A stretch of DNA of 64,000 nt from Natrialba swarupiae (GTDB taxonomy: Archaea > Halobacteriota > Halobacteria > Halobacteriales > Natrialbaceae), in NCBI RefSeq assembly GCF_008245225.1, contig NZ_VTAW01000012.1, forward strand, positions 1 through 64,000, read 5' to 3'. Under the pieces are notes generated by a model. It ran no database searches and was not told where the DNA came from. It saw nothing but the letters and a program-made list of their open reading frames with translations. The first letter of the stretch is position 1. Each line of letters begins with the position of its first letter. This document shows positions 1 through 8,704 of this stretch, piece by piece. The position numbers were made by a program, and so were the translations under genes.

Positions 1-864
1 CTTGCAGGGTTGTGGCGCTGCTGGACACAGTTTCCACACCCTGCTGCCTTCGTTGAGAACGTTTCTATGACACGCTCTTTGTAGTGAATTCGTTTTCAGT
101 CATCGATGGGTACGTAGGGCCCGAGCGGGTATATCCGCATATCCTAACCGCCCGAGGATCGTACTTTCAGCTGTTTCCGACGTTCTCCGGGACCGACCGT
201 CAACGCTGTAGAAGTAACGCTCTCGAGAACGGTGTGCGACGAGTGCTCAGTAATTAATCCCCGTCCTAACCAAAGCGAAAAGCAGGTCCAATTCCACTGC
301 TTCCGCCGCGGACGATGGAGGTTGGCGGACGGGACTGTAAAATCGCTGACTTCGGCGTTGAATCCTCAAGACGGTGGACTGACCGAGCGGGTACGGGGTG
401 GGGTTTGTAAACCGGTGGCCTCGGCACTCATAGGGCTCGTCATCACCAGGTGCCGAGTCCGGCTCGGAGCGGGTGTATCGTCATCGGCCGCTCGAGCGTA
501 TGCACGTCGAGCCAAAGACGATTTGGATTGCTGTGCTCCGAGCGAAAATCCGGCGGAGTTCGGTTATACTGTCGGACAAAGCGAGTTACAGGTTTCGACT
601 GAACAGGGGTTCGGAAGTATTCAGAACGCGGATCGAGGCCACTCACGACGTTTCCGGAATGCATCCTTTCGGTGTTCTTCAGCAACGTCGGTATCCCGCG
701 CTCGTTCGTGGTTCTCAATTTCGTCTCCGATCCCTGCTATCGGTCCGGAACACTGTCTTCGGTGAACCTTCCGAGCGTGTATTCGCCATCGCCAGTCGTC
801 TCGAGGAAGGCAGTGTAGCCAACGAGGCAGTTCCGTTCACGCAGATCTAACTCGGAAATCACGG
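1..864. other. Gene-free left edge
   Basis: No convincing gene is visible here. The open frames on both strands give basic, Ser/Arg-rich translations unlike the acidic proteins of the rest of the window. A frame open from base 1 ends at a TAG at 91-93. It could be the tail of a gene that starts outside the window, possibly a transposase remnant, but 30 codons are too few to call. The rest looks like intergenic or decayed DNA, moderately AT-richer near 60-260. Confidence 0.5.
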
Positions 865-880
865 ACAGTAAACCGTATGA
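865..880 (-). repeat. Solo arm of the 85-bp hairpin element (copy A, decayed)
   Basis: ACAGTAAACCGTATGA matches the outer arm of the intact elements at 3237-3322 and 27145-27229. The preceding bases (CGGAAAT and AC) also resemble the inner right half of the copy at 3237. The other arm cannot be found. The arm lies 24 nt beyond the stop codon of the leftward NUDIX gene, so like the other copies it sits just 3' of a gene. Confidence 0.6.
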
Positions 881-904
881 ATCAGTTCCCGGACTCAAAA
901 ACCG

Positions 905-1375
905 CTAGGACGGCGATCCAGCGGCCTCGATCGCCTCGAGCCCGAACGTCACGTTGTCCTCGGGGAGATCACTCCCGCGGAGGTCACGCGGCGCGTACCA
1001 CCGCCAGTCGTCCGGACTCACCTCGCCGTCGGTCGGCGTAATATCGCGGCTCCGAACCGTCGCGTAGTAGATCATATCGATGTGCTGGTGGCCGACCTCG
1101 CCGTCGTGGACGTTGATGTCGTAGAGCATCTGGTGGCGCGGCTGTGGAAGGGGCCGACCGTCGGGCGACTCGACCGCCGCCGGCTCGGCAAGCAGGGTGG
1201 GCTCGAGGCCGGTCTCCTCGCGAACCTCCCGAATCGCGGCGAGGTGGGGGAGTTCGTCCCGATCAACGTGACCCCCCGGCGGGAGCATCAAGTCCAGTCG
1301 CTTGTGGTCGTGGAGGGCGGTCGCCCCGTCGTTGACGATGTAGACGGTCGACGTGAAGTGGCGCGTCGTTTCCAT
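905..1375 (-). CDS. NUDIX hydrolase
   Basis: Predicted Mg-dependent hydrolase of a nucleoside diphosphate linked to another moiety; the substrate cannot be read from sequence. From the ATG at 1375 it is 156 aa. The Nudix box spans residues 35-57 (GHVDRDE, then REVREETGL), with every position of the GX5EX7REUXEEXGU signature present. An in-frame ATG at 1414 would add 13 residues (MADSYGPPFSLPG). I prefer METTRHF because that is where homologues as I recall them begin; neither start has a clear ribosome binding site. It is transcribed leftwards and ends 24 nt from a decayed hairpin arm. Confidence 0.85.
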   Translation of the reverse strand: METTRHFTSTVYIVNDGATALHDHKRLDLMLPPGGHVDRDELPHLAAIREVREETGLEPTLLAEPAAVESPDGRPLPQPRHQMLYDINVHDGEVGHQHIDMIYYATVRSRDITPTDGEVSPDDWRWYAPRDLRGSDLPEDNVTFGLEAIEAAGSPS

Positions 1376-1496
1376 ACCGGGGAGAGAGAACGGGGGACCG
1401 TAACTGTCGGCCATCCGCGGTGAAACTGAAATTGCTATCGATCCGGATTACGTCGATGCGGGTCGAATCACATCGGGCCCTCCTCGCCGTCGACCG

Positions 1497-2426
1497 TCAT
1501 ACGATCCGGTTGTGAAACGCCTCACCGGAATCGAGGCGGTCGACGTTCTCCCGGACGATGTCACCCGTATCCCGGAAGTAGTCCTCGGTAAAGGCCGCAC
1601 AGTGGGGCGTGACGATCACCTCGTCCATCCCCCACAGCGGTGACTCCTCGGGGAGCGGCTCGGTCCCGAAGACGTCCAGCGCCGCGCCGGCGATCGACTC
1701 CGACTCGAGGGCGGCGATCAGCGCATCCTGGTCGACGACCGGGCCGCGGCCGACGTTGACGAAGCGCGCCCCCTCGTCCATCGCCTCGAAGACGTCGGCG
1801 TCGATCGTGTGATGAGTCTCGTCGGTCAGCGGTAGCGTGACGATCACGAACTCGACGTCCGCGACGGCCTCGAGCAGATCGTCGTTCGCGTACACCTCCT
1901 CGAAGCCGGGGACGGGATCGCCGGAGCGTCGAACACCGGTGACGTGGACGCCGAGCGCACCGAGGACGTCGGCGACGCCGCTTCCGAGCGTCCCGGTGCC
2001 GACGACGCACGCGCTCGTGCCGGGGAGCGTGAACGCGTCGTCCCAGGCCGGCTTGTCCCACCGACGTTCGGTCCCGTTCGCGACGTGTTCGTGAAGCCGC
2101 CGGGAGAACGCGAGCAGGTAGCCCGCGACCGTTTCGCCGACGGTCCGGTCGTGAATCCCCGTGCTGTTGGTGAGGATCACGTCGTTGGCCTCGAGTGCGT
2201 CGAACGGAAAGCGGTCGACGCCGGCCTGAATCGAGTGAACCCAGTCGATCTCGAGGAAGGCCTCGCGGTGCTCGAGGGTGACGACGGCGTCGCAGGCGTC
2301 GATTTCGTCGTCGCCGATCACGTCGACGTCGACGGGGAGATCCGAGAGGTACGACGACAGTTCCGACGCCGGGAACACTGGATCGACCGATTCGTGGACG
2401 CCGACTCGCTCGAGTTCGAACTGCAT
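1497..2426 (-). CDS. D-2-hydroxyacid dehydrogenase (NAD(P)-dependent)
   Basis: 309 aa, the usual length for the family. It should reduce 2-oxoacids to D-2-hydroxyacids in the cytoplasm. The Rossmann glycine motif GTGTLGSG is at 143-150. The expected catalytic triad is visible: Arg227 in NVGRGP, Glu256 in DVFGTEP and His275 in TPHCA. The ATG at 2426 (MQFELER) is preferred; the open frame reaches back to a GTG at 2465, but those 13 residues are not conserved-looking. It resembles the haloarchaeal enzyme group active on bulky 2-ketocarboxylic acids. It probably stands alone, because the gap to the NUDIX gene is 121 bp. Confidence 0.9.
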   Translation of the reverse strand: MQFELERVGVHESVDPVFPASELSSYLSDLPVDVDVIGDDEIDACDAVVTLEHREAFLEIDWVHSIQAGVDRFPFDALEANDVILTNSTGIHDRTVGETVAGYLLAFSRRLHEHVANGTERRWDKPAWDDAFTLPGTSACVVGTGTLGSGVADVLGALGVHVTGVRRSGDPVPGFEEVYANDDLLEAVADVEFVIVTLPLTDETHHTIDADVFEAMDEGARFVNVGRGPVVDQDALIAALESESIAGAALDVFGTEPLPEESPLWGMDEVIVTPHCAAFTEDYFRDTGDIVRENVDRLDSGEAFHNRIV

Positions 2427-2541
2427 GGGCACCGATACGAACGGCGGGAAAGTCAACGTTTCCACGACCGTTTACCCCCGCGTCGGTCGCTCTCGAGCGT
2501 TCCGGCAAAAAACACTTATCACTCGATCTAGGAGTGCGATC

Positions 2542-3207
2542 ATGGATCGGCGTTCCCTCCTGATTTCGGTCGGCGGCGCAACGAGTCTCGTCGCCGGCTG
2601 TCTCGGCACCGGCAACGTCAGGGAACCGGCCGACGACGGCGAGGTCGGAACGACGAGCGACGAGACGGACGATGCGAACGGAGGAGATGGGGACACCGAA
2701 ATCGACCCGGAGTTCGAGCGGTGTGACGATCGAATCATCCCGTACACCCGTCTGCCGGAGGAGCCACGGGAGGAAGCGGGCGAAGCGTTCGAGACCCGCG
2801 TCTACGAAACCGACGGGGAGACCGCGCGACTTCGCCTCGAGGAGACGACGCCCACCTGGCCCGGAACGCACGACCTCGTCCTCGTGAACGAAACCGACGA
2901 TTCCGCGACCGTCTCGATCGTCGTCCGCGACGAAGACGGCGACGTCGTCTTCGAGGAGGACGACGTCGAAACGAAACCCGACGACGAGGTCGACGTCACC
3001 GACCGCCCCTCCCTTCCCGTGACGAACGCGTACGCGACGTTCGAGGTGACGGCGACGGTCGACGGCGACCGGATGGAGACGGTCACGTGGACGATCGGCC
3101 GCAGGTCGGGCGGCGAGGGACGACTGCTGCTCTCGGCGGACGGCGCGGAGATCGAAACCGACGACGTCGCGCTCCACACCTGCATGCAGGAGTACCACGA
3201 CGGCTGA
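2542..3207 (+). CDS. Predicted lipoprotein, function unknown
   Basis: 221 aa. The N-terminus MDRRSLL followed by a short hydrophobic stretch and a lipobox (LVAGC, Cys20) marks a lipid-anchored secreted protein. After an acidic low-complexity linker (residues 25-55) comes a roughly 150-residue domain rich in beta-type sequence (DLVLVNETDDSATVSIVV). It looks like an immunoglobulin-like fold of the kind common in haloarchaeal surface proteins. GGAG at 2531-2534 sits 7 nt before the ATG and fixes the start. It is divergent from the dehydrogenase, and its stop is 29 nt before hairpin element B. I do not recognise a specific family. Confidence 0.8.
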   Translation: MDRRSLLISVGGATSLVAGCLGTGNVREPADDGEVGTTSDETDDANGGDGDTEIDPEFERCDDRIIPYTRLPEEPREEAGEAFETRVYETDGETARLRLEETTPTWPGTHDLVLVNETDDSATVSIVVRDEDGDVVFEEDDVETKPDDEVDVTDRPSLPVTNAYATFEVTATVDGDRMETVTWTIGRRSGGEGRLLLSADGAEIETDDVALHTCMQEYHDG

Positions 3208-3236
3208 GTTCGACCCGAAACAATCGTATCACGGAA

Positions 3237-3322
3237 TCATACGAATTACTGTAGCGATGTACCGGTGAGACCGCAACCCAGACGGCGATCTCACCGGAAA
3301 TGACCTACAGTAAACCGTATCA
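3237..3322 (+). repeat. 85-bp hairpin element, copy B
   Basis: An 86-bp imperfect palindrome. The outer arms are TCATACG...ACTGTAG and CTACAGT...CGTATCA. The inner arms CCGGTGAGA and TCTCACCGG pair perfectly. It matches copies C and D in length, arm order and outer sequence, while the inner arms differ in a paired way. It starts 29 nt after the lipoprotein stop. The remaining 208 bp to the MFS stop hold no gene; an AT-rich box (TTCTTTTATC) near 3395 has no ORF behind it. Confidence 0.85.
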
Positions 3323-3530
3323 GAAGAACGTCCGTTCACCGGCCGACCGCTCTTCGCGGCCACCTACCCTGCCGTCGATCGCACGACCGAACGGAGTTCT
3401 TTTATCGAATTGAACGCCAAACTCGGCACATACCCTCGACTCTCCGGTGGGCGATCGATCCACCTCGAGTCACGTCTGCCGACCGCCGACGAACTCGAGA
3501 CGACCGTCGAGTTCTACACGTAGAAGGCAG

Positions 3531-4730
3531 TCAACCGTCCGGAAGTAACAGCGTGAGTGCGGTGACGACGGCGACGACGACGGCCAGCATCACATATCCT
3601 TCGTCGAAGTAACCGCGTTGGGCGACCGCGCCGAACACCACCGGCCCTCCGGCGCTGAGCATCCCTGTACTCGAGCGAACGAGTCCCAGTCCGGTGCCCT
3701 GAACGTCGTTAGAGATAATTTCGGTCAAGTATGACTGGGTGATCGCACCGTTTCCAAGCATCGTACTGATGAGGACGGTCACCCCGACCAGCGCCGCGAC
3801 GCCGTCGACGAACGGGAGCACCGCGAGGCCGACGATCGAACCGCCTAGAACCACCGGCAGAGAGCGACGAATGCCAACCCGGTCGTAGGCCGCGCCGGCG
3901 AGCGGTTTGACGACAACGCCGGCGGCGAAAAACAGCCCGAACAGGGCCCCAGCGACCGGCGGTGAGAGCCCTTTCTCGTCGACCAAGTACGTTGGGTAGA
4001 ACGCCGAGAACGTCTGCCAGACAAAGAGAAACAGGAACAACATGACGCCCATGATCGCAATAGTCGGCGAGCAGAGTTCGGCGACGACTTCTCTGATACT
4101 CGCGTTGGACTCCGCAGTGCCGTCGTCTTCTGGCTCGGATTTCGGCAGCGTCCACCAGAGGCCGACCACGCTGAGACAGAGGAACGGGAGAACGTACCCG
4201 AGGCCAAACTGCCAGCCGACCACGACCGCGAGAACGCTCGCGATGGGTGGAAGCACTGTTTGCCCGAGGTCAGCAGACGCCATCGTCATGCCCAGCGCCC
4301 GGCCGAGTCGACTGGGATAGAGATCCGACAGCATCGTCATACGCGCGACCGGGTACTGTGATAGCCCGAATCCGACCACCGCGGTCGCGGCGAACAGGAC
4401 GAGCGCCGACGGCGCGGAAACCACGACGGCCAGTCCGACAACGGTGACCGACACGCTCGCCGTCAGGATCTTCCGCTCGCTGTACCGATCTGCGAGAATC
4501 CCGCCTGGTACCTGTCCGATCGACTGGGCAAGCCAGATAATGCTCACGAGCAATCCGGCGGTTGTCAGGGTAAGCCCGAAATCGTCGCTAAAGTAGGGCA
4601 GCAGGGGCGGGTAGATCATTCGCGTCCCGACCAACAAGCCCCACGCCACCGCGATGGCAATCAGCGACTTCCCCTTACCGCCGGACCACAACCCGGCCAA
4701 TTCTCGACGCACCGAATCTAAATAGCCCAT
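3531..4730 (-). CDS. MFS transporter
   Basis: 399 aa with about 12 hydrophobic segments, the standard size and topology of a major facilitator permease. The loop between segments 2 and 3 carries the family motif (GGILADRYSERK). The matching loop in the second half is weaker (GAAYDRVGIRR). Substrate unknown. The open frame extends to 4916, but an AT-rich box at 4764-4770 would place the transcription start near 4741. That leaves the ATG at 4730 (MGYLDSVRREL) as the first usable start. Upstream, GTGAC-acac-GTCAC at about 4822-4836 is a small inverted repeat that could be an operator. Confidence 0.87.
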   Translation of the reverse strand: MGYLDSVRRELAGLWSGGKGKSLIAIAVAWGLLVGTRMIYPPLLPYFSDDFGLTLTTAGLLVSIIWLAQSIGQVPGGILADRYSERKILTASVSVTVVGLAVVVSAPSALVLFAATAVVGFGLSQYPVARMTMLSDLYPSRLGRALGMTMASADLGQTVLPPIASVLAVVVGWQFGLGYVLPFLCLSVVGLWWTLPKSEPEDDGTAESNASIREVVAELCSPTIAIMGVMLFLFLFVWQTFSAFYPTYLVDEKGLSPPVAGALFGLFFAAGVVVKPLAGAAYDRVGIRRSLPVVLGGSIVGLAVLPFVDGVAALVGVTVLISTMLGNGAITQSYLTEIISNDVQGTGLGLVRSSTGMLSAGGPVVFGAVAQRGYFDEGYVMLAVVVAVVTALTLLLPDG

Positions 4731-5018
4731 CGAATATTCGAGTTCGAGCATTTCAGAGTAGTCAAAATTACGTTTCGCTGTTGGAACCGGAATCGAGAAC
4801 CAGCAGGGCTTCCGAGGAGAGGTGTGACACACGTCACTCGAGGGCTGACACACACGTTTACCCCGACGTTCGCCGTCTCGAGAGTCGGCGGCTGGTGTAA
4901 CCACTGCCTCGAGCAACTCGAGGACGACCGGCTGGGTCGGCCGGTCTCGCGCTACGGCGGAGCGCGGGATCGGATCTGGACGCCCGTCGACGAGCGGTGA
5001 CCTCGACGCTCCGACCAG

Positions 5019-5417
5019 TCACTGCGATCGCTGGATTTCCTCGAGCACGCGTCGTTCCGCGTCGATTTCGCGCTGTGTTCGCACACCCATCCGGCGGAAG
5101 ACGGGGACCGGCGGGCACCACCCCTGAAGCGCGTGCTGGAGGAGAAACGCCGCGATCACGGCGGGCATCGCGAGGAATCGCCGATCGACCGTCGCGGCGA
5201 GCCCGAGAGAGACGAGCGTGAGTCCGGCGGCGTTCGCCTCGAGCGTCCGCTCGACGTCCCACTCGCGCTCGAGTTCCGCCAGCCGGTCGTCGATCTCGTC
5301 GGTGTGTTCGGCGTAGTACTGAACCCGCTCGCCCAGTTTTCGCCTGATGCGTTCGTTGACTGTCTGAGACGTACTCTCGGGCACTCGGTCGGCGGTTCCG
5401 GGAAGTGACGTGGACAT
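5019..5417 (-). CDS. DUF2892 / YgaP-like membrane protein
   Basis: 132 aa. A hydrophilic N-terminal half (ERIRRKLGERVQYYAEHTDEI) precedes two hydrophobic segments. The second half reads like a DUF2892 (YgaP transmembrane) domain: a hydrophobic stretch, then ALQGWCPPVPVFRRMGVRT. Inner-membrane, exact role unknown; related domains are often fused to rhodaneses. The ATG at 5417 lies 7 nt after the stop of the Cys-rich copper-type protein, so the two are probably co-transcribed. The longer open frame (to 5693) only reads antisense through that gene's coding DNA and is rejected. Confidence 0.85.
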   Translation of the reverse strand: MSTSLPGTADRVPESTSQTVNERIRRKLGERVQYYAEHTDEIDDRLAELEREWDVERTLEANAAGLTLVSLGLAATVDRRFLAMPAVIAAFLLQHALQGWCPPVPVFRRMGVRTQREIDAERRVLEEIQRSQ

Positions 5418-5424
5418 CGGTCGC

Positions 5425-5772
5425 TCAGGTCGACGCCATCTCTCGACAACTCTCGGCGCAGTCGGGGAGGATCTCCGCACACGCCTGACAGTGCTCGTGG
5501 TCGTGTTGTTCACACTCCTCGAGACACTCCTCACAGAGGTCCGCACAGAGTTCCGCGAGGTCGCGGTGGTAGCCCGAGTTGCGCGCCATCCAGCGGGCGT
5601 GAAGCGTCGTGACGTCGGCGACGTCCCGACAGAGCCGAACGCATCGGGCCATCTCCTCGCCCTCGTCGAGGCAGGCGTCGGCACACCACTCACAAACCTG
5701 GGCGGCCTCGAGACAGTTGTCGATACACTCCTGCATGTGGTCGTCGGCGTGGTCGATCCGTTGGAGCGCCAT
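5425..5772 (-). CDS. Four-helix-bundle copper-binding protein (DUF326/Csp-like)
   Basis: 115 aa with 15 cysteines, most in CX2C/CX3C spacing along predicted helices (C16, C20, C27, C30, C34, C44, C48, C76, C80, C83, C87, C95, C98, C105, C109), plus several histidines. This is the pattern of DUF326 and copper storage proteins, in which Cys residues line the core of a four-helix bundle and hold Cu(I). There is no signal peptide, so it should act in the cytosol. It is followed after 7 nt by a DUF2892 membrane protein, which suggests a small metal or thiol homeostasis operon. Confidence 0.88.
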   Translation of the reverse strand: MALQRIDHADDHMQECIDNCLEAAQVCEWCADACLDEGEEMARCVRLCRDVADVTTLHARWMARNSGYHRDLAELCADLCEECLEECEQHDHEHCQACAEILPDCAESCREMAST

Positions 5773-5875
5773 CGACTCGGGCTTCGCCGAACGGCCGCAT
5801 CAACCTGGAGGGAGCGAATGCAAGGAGTCTGTTGGGGACGGTATGCCGAGTGAGGGGTCCCGTTTCGCCTCGAGT

Positions 5876-7063
5876 TTACGCGTCGTCGCGGTCGGACGCC
5901 GGCGAGCCGTCGGCGGGCGCTGGCTCCGCGGACCGACTCGGCGCGGGCTCGGCCCCCCGTGAGCGACCGTCTGTCCCGGCAATTTCTTGGTCGGCTTCGG
6001 ACCCGTCCGGTGCCTGTCGCTCGGTCGGCGATTCGTCTGCGTCCGCCGGTTCGTCCGCGTCCGTCGATTCGGGGCCGCCGTCGGATTCGTCTTCGTCCGG
6101 TGCGACCGCCGGAACGTCGACCGTCTCGAGTGCGTACCGAACGACGTCGGTCCCGTCGACGCCTTCGACGGTCGCCTCGGTGGTGAGCACGACCCGGTGG
6201 GCCATCGTCGGCTGGGCGAGTCGCTTGACGTCGTCGGGCGTGACGAACGAGCGGCCGTCGATGATCGCGGCCGCGCGAGCCGCCTCGAACACCCGCTGGA
6301 CGCCCCGCGGCGAGACGCCGATCTCGGCTCGCCCGTCGCGTCTGGTCGCGCGTGCGAGTTCGACGATGTACTCGCGGATCTTCTCGTCGACGTCGACTTC
6401 CTCGGCCAGCATCTGCAGGACGCGAACCGAGTTCGGCGTCACCGCCGGATCGACGCTCGGCGACAGCGTCCGCCGGTTCGCGCGGCGCTCGAGCAGTCCC
6501 ATCTCGCCGTCGAAATCGGGGTAGCCAAAGGAGGTCTTGACGCTAAAGCGGTCACGCTGGGCCTCGGGGAGGCGGAACGTTCCCTCCTGTTCGATCGGGT
6601 TCTGGGTCGCGATGACGATAAACGGCCGCGGGAGATCGTAGGTCGTTCCGTCGATGCTGACCTGGCGTTCCTCCATGGCCTCGAGCAAGGCGGCCTGGGT
6701 CTTCGGCGGTGCGCGATTGATCTCGTCGGCCAGGACGACGTTCGCGAACACCGGACCCTTGGCGAACTCGAACTCGCCGGCGTGTTCGTCGTAGACGGTC
6801 GAGCCGGTGACGTCTGAGGGTAATAGATCGGGGGTAAACTGGATGCGGGTGAACTCGAGGCCCATCGCCTCGGCGATGACGCGGGCGGTGACGGTCTTTC
6901 CCGTCCCGGGGACGTCTTCGAGGAGGACGTGACCGCGGGCGAGGACGGCGGAGAGCATGGCGAACAGCATCCGGCGATCGACGACGGCAGCCTCCTCGAT
7001 GCGCTCGAGGATCGTCCGAACGGCCGCCGCGGCCTCGTCGGGGGTTACGTTCGTCTCGTTCAT
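5876..7063 (-). CDS. MoxR-family AAA+ ATPase
   Basis: 395 aa. Walker A VPGTGKT at 51-57, Walker B/DEIN at 113-116, then a lid domain ending near 320. The last 75 residues are an acidic, Ala/Pro-rich tail. MoxR ATPases act as chaperones that mature or activate vWA/DUF58 partner proteins. A DUF58 gene lies two genes upstream in the same operon, which makes that pairing likely. The gene is last in the leftward five-gene cluster and follows DUF7519 after a 174-bp gap holding a decayed hairpin element. The ATG at 7063 is the only sensible start. Confidence 0.93.
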   Translation of the reverse strand: MNETNVTPDEAAAAVRTILERIEEAAVVDRRMLFAMLSAVLARGHVLLEDVPGTGKTVTARVIAEAMGLEFTRIQFTPDLLPSDVTGSTVYDEHAGEFEFAKGPVFANVVLADEINRAPPKTQAALLEAMEERQVSIDGTTYDLPRPFIVIATQNPIEQEGTFRLPEAQRDRFSVKTSFGYPDFDGEMGLLERRANRRTLSPSVDPAVTPNSVRVLQMLAEEVDVDEKIREYIVELARATRRDGRAEIGVSPRGVQRVFEAARAAAIIDGRSFVTPDDVKRLAQPTMAHRVVLTTEATVEGVDGTDVVRYALETVDVPAVAPDEDESDGGPESTDADEPADADESPTERQAPDGSEADQEIAGTDGRSRGAEPAPSRSAEPAPADGSPASDRDDA

Positions 7064-7151
7064 ACCTGATCATTACGCCGAGCCATCATGAACCCTCGCT
7101 TCGTTGCCATCTTCTCCGTCTCCTTGCCTTTCGTCCTCGAGAGACGTGGCG

Positions 7152-7237
7152 TGATACGGATTGCTGGCCCGATCTCCCGGCGCACCCGCGACCCGTAGGA
7201 CGGCTGTGCCCGCACTGACGGACACCACGACGGATAG
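7152..7237 (-). repeat. 85-bp hairpin element, decayed copy E (reverse orientation)
   Basis: TGATACGGATTGCTG is identical to the complement of the right arm of copy C. In register with the reverse complement of copy D, ACCCGCGACCCGT is preserved in the middle. The far arm is degraded. One end abuts the DUF7519 stop codon (7238-7240), so in the operon mRNA it would be a hairpin between the DUF7519 and MoxR genes. Confidence 0.6.
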
Positions 7238-8704
7238 CTAGCCGCGAAGCGGGGTCAGAAGGATCAACGCGCCGAAGCCGATCGCGACGACCGCCCCCAT
7301 CGCGACGACGCCGCCGAAGACGTCGGTTCGAACCCACTCGAGGGCGACCGCGACGAGGACGGCGACGACGCCGACGCCGACCGAGAGCACGCCGTGGAAC
7401 AGTTCGGTTCGACGGGTATCGGGAAGGTGGCCGAGTTCGGCGGTCAGCCCCAGGCCGAACGTCGAAACGTCCCAGACGACCGCTGCTCCAGCCAGACAGA
7501 CGAAGACCAGGACCGGACTGAGCGAGCCGAAGCCGATCGCGGCGACGACGAGGCCGACCGCGGCGAGCGCCGGTCCGCCCGCGCGATCGGGAACGATCCG
7601 GAGCAAGACGCCGACGAGCACCAGCCCGACGACGATCAGGAATGCCGGCGGTCCGGCCACGAGGATGACGACGACGATCGACGCCGCGTTGGCGGCCATG
7701 GCCGCACCGATCAGGTTGAAGTAAGTCATTCCCAGGATTACGATGATCGCCATCCCGACCACGAAGGCGACCAGCGAGACGCCGACGACGACGGCGCTGC
7801 TCCAGCGGACCGCGCTCGTCCCGAACCGTCGAGTGAGCAGGCGAAGCGTGACCGCCACGGCGCTTGCGAACAGCGCGAGAAGTGACAGCCCGACGATCGG
7901 CCAGACGACGAACGGTGCGGAGAGGCCGACGAGGAGCGACTCGAGTATCGGGACGCCGCTCACACCCGGGCCGAGAAGATCGAAGATGGACGCGATCGCC
8001 ACCGCGATAAGGACGCCGAACGTGGCGATCGTTCCGATCCCGATTCGCCACCGAGCGCTCGAGAGCGCGCTCTCGACGCGGTCGCGGCGACTGCGCGGGG
8101 TCAGCTGTCGGATCGGGAGCACCCAGAGGGCGATCAGCGCCGAACAGCCGGCACCGACCACGACGAGAGCGAAGCCGACGACCGAGCCTCCGATCGAGGA
8201 CGTCTCGGTCACGACGACGACGATCGCCCAGCCGAGGACGCCGAACGCGGTCACCACCAGGAGAAACACGGACGAACTGAGCACCGCCGCGTACGTCACG
8301 AAACAGCTAGCGACGGCGCGTTTCGTCCCGTCGCCGCCGACGTCGGCCCAGGCCATCGCGATCCCGAACAGCGCGACAGTAAAGCCGGCGAGTGCGATTC
8401 CCGGGCCGCCGAGTAGCGGCGCGGCGAGGACCAGTAACGCGAACACCGAGCCGAACGTCACGATCAGCGTGTGGCCGACGAACAGCTGGACGAAGCTGGT
8501 TCGATCGAGCAGGGCGATTCCGGCCACGGCCAGGCCGGCGAACGTCGCCGGCAGCGTCACGAGCGTCGGCTCGCCGAGAGCGGCCCCGACGGCGACGGTG
8601 ATCGCGACGATGACGAGGGTGGCGATCCAGAGGCTGATCGCCCTGGGTCGGCCCTCGTCGCCGATCGCCGACGGACGATCGAGGCGGGGACCGGCGAGGG
8701 ACAT
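7238..8704 (-). CDS. DUF7519 family polytopic membrane protein
   Basis: 488 aa, almost entirely hydrophobic with about 12 or more predicted transmembrane segments. It matches the DUF7519 proteins that haloarchaea encode next to MoxR and DUF58 genes. No catalytic motif is visible; it is likely the membrane component of the MoxR system. Its ATG overlaps the DUF58 stop by one base (TGATG), so translation is coupled. Confidence 0.85.
   Translation of the reverse strand: MSLAGPRLDRPSAIGDEGRPRAISLWIATLVIVAITVAVGAALGEPTLVTLPATFAGLAVAGIALLDRTSFVQLFVGHTLIVTFGSVFALLVLAAPLLGGPGIALAGFTVALFGIAMAWADVGGDGTKRAVASCFVTYAAVLSSSVFLLVVTAFGVLGWAIVVVVTETSSIGGSVVGFALVVVGAGCSALIALWVLPIRQLTPRSRRDRVESALSSARWRIGIGTIATFGVLIAVAIASIFDLLGPGVSGVPILESLLVGLSAPFVVWPIVGLSLLALFASAVAVTLRLLTRRFGTSAVRWSSAVVVGVSLVAFVVGMAIIVILGMTYFNLIGAAMAANAASIVVVILVAGPPAFLIVVGLVLVGVLLRIVPDRAGGPALAAVGLVVAAIGFGSLSPVLVFVCLAGAAVVWDVSTFGLGLTAELGHLPDTRRTELFHGVLSVGVGVVAVLVAVALEWVRTDVFGGVVAMGAVVAIGFGALILLTPLRG

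Noticed and set aside
1-93. Possible C-terminal tail of a transposase (frame open from base 1, ending at TAG 91-93)
   Set aside because: Only 30 codons, no inverted repeat nearby and no clear family match. It cannot be decided without the sequence to the left.
232-850. Overlapping open frames of 125-177 codons near the left edge
   Set aside because: Their translations are Arg/Ser-rich with no hydrophobic core or motif, and they overlap each other in different frames. No start signal supports them.
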